Positions 30,957 to 38,685 of a stretch of DNA of 40,335 nt are shown here, in pieces. Location: NCBI GenBank assembly GCA_022650485.1, contig JALCPP010000013.1, forward strand, positions 1 to 40,335, in the 5' to 3' direction. How positions within the stretch are numbered: position 1 is the first letter of the stretch; every line of letters starts with the position of its first letter. Position numbers and translations under genes: made by a program. Under the pieces are notes generated by a model, which was not told the DNA's origin, made no database searches, and was given only the letters and a program-made list of their open reading frames with translations. This DNA is from Oscillospiraceae bacterium (GTDB lineage: Bacteria > Bacillota > Clostridia > Oscillospirales > Acutalibacteraceae).

Positions 30957-33425
30957 CTATCCCTTCTTCCATCCCTGTTGTTGTGACTCCACCGGTGCGG
31001 TTGCACTGGCAAATTCCCGACCCTGCAGGTCAAAGTGTGCTTCTACGACGGACGGCCCGGTATAGGGCTCCGCTGCTTCCTTACCGGTTCCGTACCCGCC
31101 CGCAAGAGCAACCTGATACTGCGTGCTGGCATGGAAGGACGCGCCGACTTTCGCCTGCTCTGCGGAAATGGCTGTGCGGGCTTTTTCCATCATGCCGGCA
31201 AGCTGGTCTTTCATGTTTTGAATCGTTCCGGGCATTGCTTTGTCCATCCCGACCGTAATGCCGGGCGGAATGAACTTGCCGATCTCTTTTTCCATCAGCT
31301 TAGATGGGGAATGAATCCCGAAAAATCCCTTGATTCCGCCGACAATATCGTCCATGAAACCGCTGATTTTGGAAAGAATCCAGTTTTTCACGGATTTGAT
31401 GCCGCTCCACAGGCCATGAATCAGCTGCTTGCCGATGTTGGTCAGGATTTCCCCCGGATGCCCGAACGGTGTTTTAATGGATTCCAGAATTCCTTTCGCG
31501 GAGCTTTTAATCCAGCTGCCGAGTGACTTGATTCCTTTCCCCAATCCTTTAATCAGGCTTTTGCCAAGGTTCAGCATGTCAAGGTGGGAAATGATGTTAA
31601 AAATCGCAAGCGCAATCTGCCCGGCGTTTTTGATAATTACCGGGATACTTTTAATGATCCCTTTCGCCAGCATAATGATGATCTTTACACCGGCGGCAAG
31701 AATCTTCGGCAGGTTCCTGTCTATAGCATCAAAAAACTTATTGATAATGACCGGTACTTTTTCGATGAGGGTTGGGAGGGAATCAATTAATCCCTGCGCC
31801 AGCGCCAGAATCAGCTGAATCCCAGCATCCACGATGGTATCAATGTGGTCGATCAGGGAATCCGCCAATGTCAGAATCGTATCAATTGCGATTGGGATGA
31901 TTTGCGGAAGGGATTGGGTCAATCCCTGAATGAAGCCGAGAAACACCTGAACCGCCGTTTGGATGATGGTCGGAAGGTTGTCAACAAATCCCTGTGCGAG
32001 GGAAGCGATTGCATTCACCGCCTGCATGGTAAGCTGCGGCACTTGCGCGGCAAAGCCCTGCGCGAACTGTAAAAGCAGTTTGCCGCCTGTGGAAAGAATC
32101 TGCGGAAGCAGCGTAATGATTCCGGTTATCAGGGAGGTGACGATCTTGACCGCCGCACCTGCAAGCTGTTCGGAGTGATTCTGAATCCCGGTTAAAAATG
32201 ACTGGATCAGTGACACGGCGGCATCAATCATTTTCGGCGCCGCGTTTGCCGCTTTTACGGCAATGTCCGCAAACACGGTTCCCAGTTCAGAAACCAGCCC
32301 GTCCCAGCCGCCGGTTTTAAAAGCGTCTGACAGCTGCTTAATATACCCGGTCGCGTCCTTTACAACGTCTTTCAGCGGATTATCAACATCCTGATATAAG
32401 CTGATGCCAAACCCTTCGAGGGAGGACTTCATAATGGTAAACTGCCCCTGAAGGTTGTCGTTCATAATATCAGCTTGTTTTTGTGAAGCACCTGCGGCGT
32501 CATTGATGCTTGCGGTCAGCTTTTGATAATCACCGTCGCTGGCATTCACGATGGCCAGCAGACCGGACATTGCTTCTTGACCGCCGAGCGCGGAAGCCAT
32601 CTGTGTTTTTTGTGCGTCGGAAAGCCCGCTGAATTTCTCGCGCAGCTGCCCGACAACGTTAGCTAACGGAAGCGCTTCACCGCTTGCATCAGTAACCTGA
32701 ATCCCGAGCTGCTGAATGGCTTTTGCGGCGTCTTTCGGCGGGTCCGCCAGCCGTGTAAAAATGGAGCGAAGGGAAGTACCGGCTTGTTCGCCTTTGATTC
32801 CGGCGTTTGCCATCAACCCGATTGCCGTCGCGGTATCTTCAATGGAATAGCCCATCGCGCCGGCCAGCGGGGCCGCGTACTTAAAGGTCTGTCCCATCAG
32901 CCCGACGTTGGTGTTGGACGAGGATGCCGCTTTTGCCAGCACGTCAGCAAAATGCGCGGAGTCGGATGCTTTCAGGCCAAACGCGGTAATCGCGTCGGTT
33001 ACAATGTCGGAAACGCTGGCAAGGTCTTCTCCGGATGCGGCGGCAAGGTTCATGACGCCGGAAATGCCGTCCAGCATGTCATTCGTTTTCCATCCGGCCA
33101 TCGCCATATACTGGAATGCCTCAGCGGATTCCGTTGCGCTGAATTTAGTTTTCGAACCCATTTCCTGTGCTTTGGTGTTTAATTTTTCCAGGTCGCTGCC
33201 CGTAGCGCCGGAGATTGCCGATACTTTTGACATAGCGGCTTCAAAATCCGAGCCCACCTTTACAGCAGCCGCCGCGCAGGCCCCAAGGGCGGCCGCCGTG
33301 CCGCCAATCACCTTAGCCGTTCCGCCCAGTGCGGATTTGGTAAGGCTGCCGATCTTCGACAGCCCGGCTTTAAAGCCGGAACCGTTGATCGCGGTATTAA
33401 TTTTGATAGAACCATCGTAAGCCAT
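30957..33425 (-). CDS. Tail tape measure protein
   Basis: 822 residues. The TMP core domain covers about 60-330 (SKVSAISGATGSDLEKLN, MAMAGWKTNDMLDGISGV, GIKGEQAGTSLRSIFTRL, GGQEAMSGLLAIVNAS). Hydrophobic, membrane-like repeats follow at about 380-660, then the usual FGIHSPSKLMEKEIG near 715. It sets tail length and helps DNA enter the cell; 822 residues would give a tail near 120 nm by the common 0.15 nm per residue rule. ATG at 33425 is preceded by GGAGGTG. Confidence 0.93.
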   Translation of the reverse strand: MAYDGSIKINTAINGSGFKAGLSKIGSLTKSALGGTAKVIGGTAAALGACAAAAVKVGSDFEAAMSKVSAISGATGSDLEKLNTKAQEMGSKTKFSATESAEAFQYMAMAGWKTNDMLDGISGVMNLAAASGEDLASVSDIVTDAITAFGLKASDSAHFADVLAKAASSSNTNVGLMGQTFKYAAPLAGAMGYSIEDTATAIGLMANAGIKGEQAGTSLRSIFTRLADPPKDAAKAIQQLGIQVTDASGEALPLANVVGQLREKFSGLSDAQKTQMASALGGQEAMSGLLAIVNASDGDYQKLTASINDAAGASQKQADIMNDNLQGQFTIMKSSLEGFGISLYQDVDNPLKDVVKDATGYIKQLSDAFKTGGWDGLVSELGTVFADIAVKAANAAPKMIDAAVSLIQSFLTGIQNHSEQLAGAAVKIVTSLITGIITLLPQILSTGGKLLLQFAQGFAAQVPQLTMQAVNAIASLAQGFVDNLPTIIQTAVQVFLGFIQGLTQSLPQIIPIAIDTILTLADSLIDHIDTIVDAGIQLILALAQGLIDSLPTLIEKVPVIINKFFDAIDRNLPKILAAGVKIIIMLAKGIIKSIPVIIKNAGQIALAIFNIISHLDMLNLGKSLIKGLGKGIKSLGSWIKSSAKGILESIKTPFGHPGEILTNIGKQLIHGLWSGIKSVKNWILSKISGFMDDIVGGIKGFFGIHSPSKLMEKEIGKFIPPGITVGMDKAMPGTIQNMKDQLAGMMEKARTAISAEQAKVGASFHASTQYQVALAGGYGTGKEAAEPYTGPSVVEAHFDLQGREFASATAPVESQQQGWKKG

Positions 33426-33446
33426 GCATCCACCTCCCTGCGTCTT

Positions 33447-34049
33447 TTATTTCCCAAGTCGGTTCAGTACCCCCGAAACGTTCCCGCCACGAAGGAGGGC
33501 GCTGTCAATTTCATCAAGCTTTTCCTGCTCGCCGCGCGGCCTTGGAAGAGCGTAACGCCGCTGCATCTTCAGATAATACTTTTTCTGTTCGCCCCTCATC
33601 TTTCTGGTATCAGCTGCCCGAAATCCCATGATTTTCACCATCATGTTTTCCGGGCGCAGGGAATCAAACAAGGCACGAAATTTCCACCAGTGGAGAAATT
33701 TGACGGATTCCAGATCAATGCCGTAATCGGAAAGGAACGCCGCGAAAATGTACCCGCCGTCATGTTCATAGGAATAAATCCGCTTTCCGCCGCTTCTGCC
33801 CGGATTCCCTTTCTTCGCTTCTTCACCGCATCCGTAGAACCAGACGATTTTTTCAAACGCGGCAGGGATATCCGGTGGAACTTTCGGATAAAAAAGCCGT
33901 AAAGCCAGAATGCCTCGCAGTTCATCCGGAACGTCCGGGTCAAACATCAGACTTTCAAATTTGATACAGTTTCGGAAATCCGCGTCAATCGGATACTCGG
34001 TGCCTCCAATCTCCACAAACCCCGGCGCCCGGTCCAGAAGCAGATTCAT
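33447..34049 (-). CDS. Bacteriophage Gp15 family protein (tail assembly chaperone)
   Basis: 200 residues with the Gp15 pattern: GGTEYPIDADFRNCIKFE, ILALRLFYPKVPPDI, FAAFLSDYGIDLES and LHWWKFRALFDSL. It precedes the tape measure gene and overlaps the upstream gene by ATGA, the place of the longer tail chaperone. The C-terminus is basic. Likely works with the upstream protein to load tape measure; no slippery frameshift site is evident at the overlap. Confidence 0.88.
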   Translation of the reverse strand: MNLLLDRAPGFVEIGGTEYPIDADFRNCIKFESLMFDPDVPDELRGILALRLFYPKVPPDIPAAFEKIVWFYGCGEEAKKGNPGRSGGKRIYSYEHDGGYIFAAFLSDYGIDLESVKFLHWWKFRALFDSLRPENMMVKIMGFRAADTRKMRGEQKKYYLKMQRRYALPRPRGEQEKLDEIDSALLRGGNVSGVLNRLGK

Positions 34050-34411
34050 TTCTTTGCGCCACGGCGAAATTCACGGTTCGGCAGGTACTTTGAATAAATC
34101 TCCTGCATTTGCTCATGGCCCACGGCTTTCGTCTGCTGTACCAGTTCTCCGAACGCGGAAAGGCAGGCGCCCATATCCGTTTTGTTCCCGAACAGTTTTC
34201 GGTCGGTGCCTTCCCCAAAGACGGTGTTAAAACAGTCGAAAATTTCATGGCAGATCGCCCGGATTCCTTCGGAGAGTTTCATGGATTTGTCGACTTTAAT
34301 TTCCTGCGTGCGCTTTTGTACGCGCTCAATTGCAGCTTCATATGTCTCAACTTCGTCGGCATCGAGAGGATTAAATTCCAGCTCGACGCCGCTGATTTTT
34401 ATTTTACTCAT
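34046..34411 (-). CDS. DUF6673-like protein (first tail assembly chaperone)
   Basis: 121 residues, mainly helical and charged: SGVELEFNPLDADEVETYE, then RVQKRTQEIKVDKSMKL and CFNTVFGEGTDRKLFG. This layout before Gp15 matches DUF6673 in Firmicute siphophages. Overlaps both neighbours by 4 bases (ATGA). Role inferred from position. Confidence 0.8.
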   Translation of the reverse strand: MSKIKISGVELEFNPLDADEVETYEAAIERVQKRTQEIKVDKSMKLSEGIRAICHEIFDCFNTVFGEGTDRKLFGNKTDMGACLSAFGELVQQTKAVGHEQMQEIYSKYLPNREFRRGAKK

Positions 34412-34899
34412 ACCGCCGCTGCCTCCGTGAAGGTCTTTGTACTGGTGTCAAACGTCCCTTTTACCGGGTCCGATACGCCGAGGAAGTCACCGTTTACGCC
34501 CATTTCGCCGTCGTTGTCAGGCATTTCGGAAATGGCAACCGCAATGGTGCGTTTCCGGGCGTTGAATGTATTTTCCTGACCGTCCGCCGGGTCATCGAGA
34601 TCGACCTGGACAAAATCCGTTTCCGCATCGGCGCCGGTTTTCAGGTCCTTGCCAATCGCCATCACAAAAGCCAGTGCGGTTTCGCTTTTAATCTGGTCGG
34701 CTTCAAACGATGCCGACCATTCATAGCCGGTCACATGCTGCGAAGCGGATTCCATATTGACGTACCGCTTGCTTGAGGTTTGCGCGGAAGGGGATTCATC
34801 CAGCTTGGAAAATCCGGTGCCGCAAAGGGAGTACTCCGGTGTTTCCGCCGTGCCGGTATTGATATAATCCGCTTCTAATGTGCGTTTTCTTACGCCCAT
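34408..34899 (-). CDS. Major tail tube protein
   Basis: 163 residues: GVRKRTLEADYINTG at the start, HVTGYEWSASFEADQIKSE in the middle, DNDGEMGVNGDFLGVSDPVKG near the end. This is the pattern of phage tail tube proteins that sit between tail terminator and chaperones. It forms stacked hexamers around the tape measure. ATG at 34899 follows AAAGGATGA. Confidence 0.82.
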   Translation of the reverse strand: MGVRKRTLEADYINTGTAETPEYSLCGTGFSKLDESPSAQTSSKRYVNMESASQHVTGYEWSASFEADQIKSETALAFVMAIGKDLKTGADAETDFVQVDLDDPADGQENTFNARKRTIAVAISEMPDNDGEMGVNGDFLGVSDPVKGTFDTSTKTFTEAAAV

Positions 34900-34905
34900 T
34901 AAAAA

Positions 34906-35331
34906 TCATCCTTTCTGTAAATAAATTAATCTGCATTGAATTTGGTACCGACCGGATTTCGGACCGGCGGTAAATAGATAGCCGGTGGACTGCGCTTCAA
35001 TGGACTCAGGTTCCATGCCGGGCGGTAACTGTGGGAAATTCTCGGCGTTGGTCTGTTCTTCCAGCCAGGCGGCAAGCTGTTCGTAAAACCCGGAATTTGC
35101 CACGTTTTGCAGTGCGTCGGAGCCGTAATCGTTGACCGACCGGATCACAAAAAGATACTGCCGTCTGGTGTCGCCGTTAACATACCTTTTGATGATCTCC
35201 GTTGCCGGCGTGGTATCGATGGAATATTCAATTCCTTTTTCCGGGAGAAAGTCCACATTAATCTTGCTTTTGCCCATCAGGGGGCAGGTAAGGAAATACT
35301 CCCGCAGGGCCTGAATGATTGTGTCGGCCAT
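34906..35331 (-). CDS. Tail terminator-like / minor capsid protein
   Basis: 141 residues: IIQALREYFLTCPLMGKSKI, GIEYSIDTTPATEIIKRYV, then FPQLPPGMEPESIEAQSTGY and TAGPKSGRYQIQCRLIYLQ. Family members are annotated phage minor capsid protein (C-terminal) and occupy the tail-terminator slot. It caps the tail tube before head joining. The start abuts the preceding stop. Confidence 0.78.
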   Translation of the reverse strand: MADTIIQALREYFLTCPLMGKSKINVDFLPEKGIEYSIDTTPATEIIKRYVNGDTRRQYLFVIRSVNDYGSDALQNVANSGFYEQLAAWLEEQTNAENFPQLPPGMEPESIEAQSTGYLFTAGPKSGRYQIQCRLIYLQKG

Positions 35332-35763
35332 TTATTTTCCTCCCGCTTTCTTCTTTGCACCGCGGATGATTTCACCCTTGTGATCGGCTTTCATTCGCTC
35401 GAACCACATGCCGCCGCGCTGTGCGTCATAAGGGCGGCTCTGCGCCGTCGTGTAATACTGTTTTGCCGCATAGGGTGCCACATAATTGACCTCACCCGAA
35501 CCAATTACTGTGCCAAGCTTCCCCGATTTTATCAGCGTGCCGGTCTGAAACGGGATGTAGGGCGCGTCCAGCCGGAGCGTTTCGCTATCCACAAATTTCT
35601 GCGCAGAGGAAAAGTGCTTTGTTTGTTTCGCTCCGAATCCTTTCTTCCACTCAAATTTTATGACCGCTTTGCCTTTGTTTTTTCCGCTTTTAAGCTTGTG
35701 CGTAAACATACAGCCTTTTGGGGTGTGAACGATAATTTTATCGTTTTCTCCGGGTTTAGCCAT
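35332..35763 (-). CDS. Minor capsid protein (Minor_capsid_2 family)
   Basis: 143 residues, basic: FEWKKGFGAKQTKHFSSAQ, ETLRLDAPYIPFQTGTLIKSG, then APYAAKQYYTT and GGMWFERMKADHKGEIIRGA. The PYIPFQTGTL and MWFERMK blocks mark the HK97-gp10-like minor capsid 2 group, which sits at the neck. Good start at 35763. Confidence 0.85.
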   Translation of the reverse strand: MAKPGENDKIIVHTPKGCMFTHKLKSGKNKGKAVIKFEWKKGFGAKQTKHFSSAQKFVDSETLRLDAPYIPFQTGTLIKSGKLGTVIGSGEVNYVAPYAAKQYYTTAQSRPYDAQRGGMWFERMKADHKGEIIRGAKKKAGGK

Positions 35764-35765
35764 AA

Positions 35766-36170
35766 CTATTTTCCCTCAACTTTCCAGTGCTGTACCGCGG
35801 GGGAACCGCGCCGGTTATCGGCCCAGCCTGTTATCAGAAAATGTTTGCAGGGAATACTTTTCGGGTCGTCGGCACCCACCATTCCACGCGCCACGATATC
35901 CCCGTTTTGCAACGTCCACAGATTGGGCAGAGCCGCCCGATCTGCCGCCGCATACTTTTCCGGTGTAACAAACGTTTTGTCGTCAGGCGCGGAGGAAACG
36001 GGAATTCTCACAATATACTGGTCTGCGCTCATCAGGCCGTTGTCTCCAACGCTGACCGCCTGCTTGCCGTACCAGTTGACGCCGGAAATCTGCGTTTTCC
36101 GCCATTCATCCAGCCGTGTTTCTTCGTTGTAATGCTTATTAAAAACCGTGATGTCAGCGTTTGTCAGCAT
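35766..36170 (-). CDS. DUF6751-like phage minor structural protein (connector)
   Basis: 134 residues: TNADITVFNKHYNEETRLDE, then TQISGVNWYGKQ and a long VRIPVSS beta region. It lies in the head-tail joining cluster, in the slot of the stopper protein. ATG at 36170 shares one base with the previous stop (TGATG). Confidence 0.78.
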   Translation of the reverse strand: MLTNADITVFNKHYNEETRLDEWRKTQISGVNWYGKQAVSVGDNGLMSADQYIVRIPVSSAPDDKTFVTPEKYAAADRAALPNLWTLQNGDIVARGMVGADDPKSIPCKHFLITGWADNRRGSPAVQHWKVEGK

Positions 36171-36550
36171 CAGCGGCACCGCCCAACCGAACGGTCCATC
36201 AGGCCGGCAGGCATCAGGTAGGGCCGCGCAGCTTCCAGCTTTGCGGAATCGATTGCGGCCCGTGCTGTTTCCGCGTCCTGGTAGCTGACGCTGTACCCGT
36301 CCGTGTTTTCGCTTTTCAGCCCTGCGGCGGCCACGGATGCCTGTTCGGCTGCTTGGTATCGTTTGATTTCCTCCGCAATGGCGCAGTCTGCCATTTTAAC
36401 TTCATCGGTTACAGCCCACCCGGAATGAATCCGGTTAAAGGTGATCCTGTCAAGAAACAGAGCCGCCCGCCGCTCGAAAGACAGAAACTCCGCCTCGGAA
36501 ATCAGCGAGCCCCCGAAGGGGCCCGAATAAAAGGAGAAATCCGCATACAT
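36170..36550 (-). CDS. Head-tail connector protein
   Basis: 126 residues, mostly helical: GGSLISEAEFLSFERRAALF, DRITFNRI, then KMADCAIAEEIKRYQAAEQ and ARAAIDSAKLEAARPYL. The pattern matches gp6-like connector proteins that bind the portal ring. ATG at 36550 after AGGAG. Confidence 0.82.
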   Translation of the reverse strand: MYADFSFYSGPFGGSLISEAEFLSFERRAALFLDRITFNRIHSGWAVTDEVKMADCAIAEEIKRYQAAEQASVAAAGLKSENTDGYSVSYQDAETARAAIDSAKLEAARPYLMPAGLMDRSVGRCR

Positions 36551-36561
36551 TTAAATCCTCC

Positions 36562-37743
36562 TTACTGAATAACCGGCAGGGTAATATCCTGCGAAACCGG
36601 CGCACTTGACACCGTAATGGCTGCCGACTGGGTGACATAGCCGGATTTCTTAATCGTTACCGGATAAGTACCCGCGCGCAGGTTAAAGACCGCCGTGCCG
36701 TCTGTACCGGTTGTTTTCTTCGCACCGTTGACGTCAACGCGGGCATCGGAAACGGCCGCCGGGGTTTCTGCGTTGTCGGTCACGGTGAAAGTGACGGCAT
36801 AATCCGTCGCCGGGGTAGCCGCTTCCAGGTAGGCAAACGGTACATTCGTGCGGTTGCCGTTCATACGGGTCGCCGGGTTCGGCAGCGCCCACCCCAGACG
36901 CATCACAACGCGGAGCGCAACCATATCCTGCTGCGCGAGGTTGTAAACAATTTCTTTTGTGGACGGATTCTGAATGACGCCCTGATCAAGCATTTTGACC
37001 GTCACATCCTGACGCATGGCGTAAACCGCCTGATTCCATGCACCGGCAATCATCTGCGCGACGGAACCGTCAAAGGCGCCGTTTTGTGGGAATACCATTG
37101 GGCTGCCGTCAAGGGAATACGGCGTGCTGCCTTTCATGTCGGACACAAAAAGCGGGCGGCCGTTGCTGTCCTTCAGGCTGCGGAGTGCCGCGCGGGTCCG
37201 GATTCCGGCAACAACGCCGTTGACCGCATAGCCGGAGTCCTCCACTTTGGAGATCAGCCCGCCGGGTCCCATCAGGCTGTCGTAAGTAATGCCGCCGGAA
37301 GCGGACACATTGTTACCGGCCTGTCGTGCCAGCGTGATGATATCGTTCTGCCATTCGGGCGGCCGGTTAATGCCGAAAATCATCGCCTGATCGATCTTAA
37401 TTCCAAGGGCTTCGTTGACCCTTGGCGTTACCTGACCCATGATGTCATAGCTGGCATCGTCGAGGACTGCTTCGGGAATCGGCACGATAGTGGCCAGCTC
37501 CGCCGCGGTCAGATACACGTTATCCCACGCCTGCTCCGTGGTTTGCTTATACCCGTTGTCGCCGTTTACCCAGTATGCCATCGGGAGCATATCCAGCACC
37601 GGGATTTTGGTCTGCTTGCTTGTCATGTTCGGCAATTTGCGCATCAGAGAAAGGACTGCCGACTGTTTCGGCACATCCTGAAAGATCGTCTTTACAAGCT
37701 GTTCCTGAATCAGGGCCTCTGCGGCCGTTCTGTCAATTGCCAT
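36562..37743 (-). CDS. HK97-fold major capsid protein with C-terminal Ig-like domain
   Basis: 393 residues. Residues 1 to about 300 have the HK97 capsid pattern: E-loop and spine helix region (LIQEQLVKTIFQDVPKQSAV), WVNGDNGYKQTTEQAWDNV, AVLDDASYDIMGQVTPRV and a P-domain ending LRVVMRLGWALPNPATR. Residues about 312-393 form a separate beta domain (VTDNAETPAAVSDARVDVNG, DGTAVFNLRAGTYPVTIKKS) of carboxypeptidase-regulatory/Ig-like type that would protrude from the capsid surface. No prohead protease is nearby; scaffold is separate. ATG at 37743 follows GGAGG. Confidence 0.9.
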   Translation of the reverse strand: MAIDRTAAEALIQEQLVKTIFQDVPKQSAVLSLMRKLPNMTSKQTKIPVLDMLPMAYWVNGDNGYKQTTEQAWDNVYLTAAELATIVPIPEAVLDDASYDIMGQVTPRVNEALGIKIDQAMIFGINRPPEWQNDIITLARQAGNNVSASGGITYDSLMGPGGLISKVEDSGYAVNGVVAGIRTRAALRSLKDSNGRPLFVSDMKGSTPYSLDGSPMVFPQNGAFDGSVAQMIAGAWNQAVYAMRQDVTVKMLDQGVIQNPSTKEIVYNLAQQDMVALRVVMRLGWALPNPATRMNGNRTNVPFAYLEAATPATDYAVTFTVTDNAETPAAVSDARVDVNGAKKTTGTDGTAVFNLRAGTYPVTIKKSGYVTQSAAITVSSAPVSQDITLPVIQ

Positions 37744-37760
37744 AATTTAAATCCTCCTGT

Positions 37761-38291
37761 TTAGTCGCCGCCGTGGCCAAAGGCTTCACGGATGGCGGAA
37801 TTCATTTTTTCGGTATCGGTTTGTGCGGCGCTCTGTGCGCCGGGGGCGTGGTCGCTGAATTTCGGCGCGGGTTTGTCGTCCTCGAAAAGGTACCCGTAGG
37901 ACTCTTTGATCTTGGAAAGCTGATCGTTCAGGCCGACAATTTCGCCGCCGTTTTGTTTCAGCCCGTTCATGTCGAGGTGTGCTTTGACACCCACAACATC
38001 GCGGGCCTTTGCGGATTTCAGCGCGTCGGAAATTGCATAATCAAACTTCATGGCGTCAATTTTCTTCTGCGCGTCCGTCTCTGCTGTGTCGGCTTTGTTT
38101 TTCCAGTCCGGGTCATACCCGGCCAGTTTACCGTTTGCGGTGTCAAGCTGCGTTTTGTAACCGTCACGCTCGGTTGTGAGAGTGGTAATGGTATTTTTCT
38201 GCTTTTCGATGTCGGCTCCGTGCAGCGCCATGATTTTGTCAAGCGTTGCATCTTCCGTGATTCCGAGAGCTGTTAAATCTTCGCGTTTCAT
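37761..38291 (-). CDS. Phage scaffolding protein (Phage_GP20 family)
   Basis: 176 residues: MKREDLTALGITEDATLDKI, a coiled-coil (about 28-90), then KFDYAISDALKSAKARD and GGEIVGLNDQLSKIKESYGY LFEDD-type C-terminal segment. This is the standard scaffold next to the capsid gene. It guides capsid assembly and is then removed. ATG at 38291 follows GGAGG closely. Two terminators lie upstream, so it may need its own promoter or antitermination. Confidence 0.9.
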   Translation of the reverse strand: MKREDLTALGITEDATLDKIMALHGADIEKQKNTITTLTTERDGYKTQLDTANGKLAGYDPDWKNKADTAETDAQKKIDAMKFDYAISDALKSAKARDVVGVKAHLDMNGLKQNGGEIVGLNDQLSKIKESYGYLFEDDKPAPKFSDHAPGAQSAAQTDTEKMNSAIREAFGHGGD

Positions 38292-38376
38292 ATGTCCTCC
38301 GTACACTACGCTTTTTACGTGGTCGCTTCACCTGTGCCCCGTAGTTTTACGACGTCGGGCCGGTCAAATTTGAGTA

Positions 38377-38408
38377 TGAAAAAGCGCCCCGAAAATACGG
38401 AGCGCCTA
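38377..38408 (-). terminator. Second terminator downstream of the immunity gene
   Basis: On the minus strand GGCGCTCCG pairs with CGGGGCGCT (with G-T wobbles) around TATTTT and is followed by TTTTT. It lies between the immunity candidate and the scaffold gene. Confidence 0.65.
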
Positions 38409-38423
38409 AAAATGGGCATAAGA

Positions 38424-38453
38424 AAACCGCCGGCACATTCATGCGGGCGGTTT
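38424..38453 (-). terminator. First terminator at the end of the immunity gene
   Basis: AAACCGCC pairs with GGCGGTTT, with T-rich sequence next on the minus strand. It overlaps the stop of the small gene. Confidence 0.7.
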
Positions 38454-38685
38454 AGATGTTAAGATCATCCGAAAATTTATCAATAATACTTTCAAAGATT
38501 CGACCAAGCCTCTTTGGTTGCCCCTCGTGGTCGCTGTTGTATTCATAGGGGAAATCGTCCGTAATTTTCTCATGAATAGTAAGAAGCTCATCTTCCGAAT
38601 AATCATGTTCCGAATCAAACACTACGCCGATTTTTTTAAGTTCTTCTAATTCCTCATTCGAGAAACGGCCTTTCAAATTCTTCAC
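38452..38685 (-). CDS. Small acidic protein, candidate immunity to the MuF toxin
   Basis: 77 residues, very acidic: KGRFSNEELEELKKIGVVFD, then HDYSEDELLTIHEKITDDF and GRIFESIIDKFSDDL. GTG start at 38685 overlaps the MuF stop by 4 bases (GTGA) with GGAGG 9 bases upstream, so production is coupled to the toxin. Not a structural phage protein. Size, acidity and position fit a cognate immunity protein, which must neutralise a basic nuclease domain. No family recognised. Confidence 0.65.
   Translation of the reverse strand: MKNLKGRFSNEELEELKKIGVVFDSEHDYSEDELLTIHEKITDDFPYEYNSDHEGQPKRLGRIFESIIDKFSDDLNI

Noticed and set aside
34040-34060. Programmed frameshift between the two tail chaperone genes
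   Set aside because: The overlap is an ordinary ATGA coupling with no slippery heptamer; both genes have independent family patterns.
35107-36132. Plus-strand open frame of 341 codons
   Set aside because: It lies opposite three well-supported phage genes, has no ribosome site or family resemblance, and its sequence is Cys/Arg/His-rich as expected of an antisense frame.
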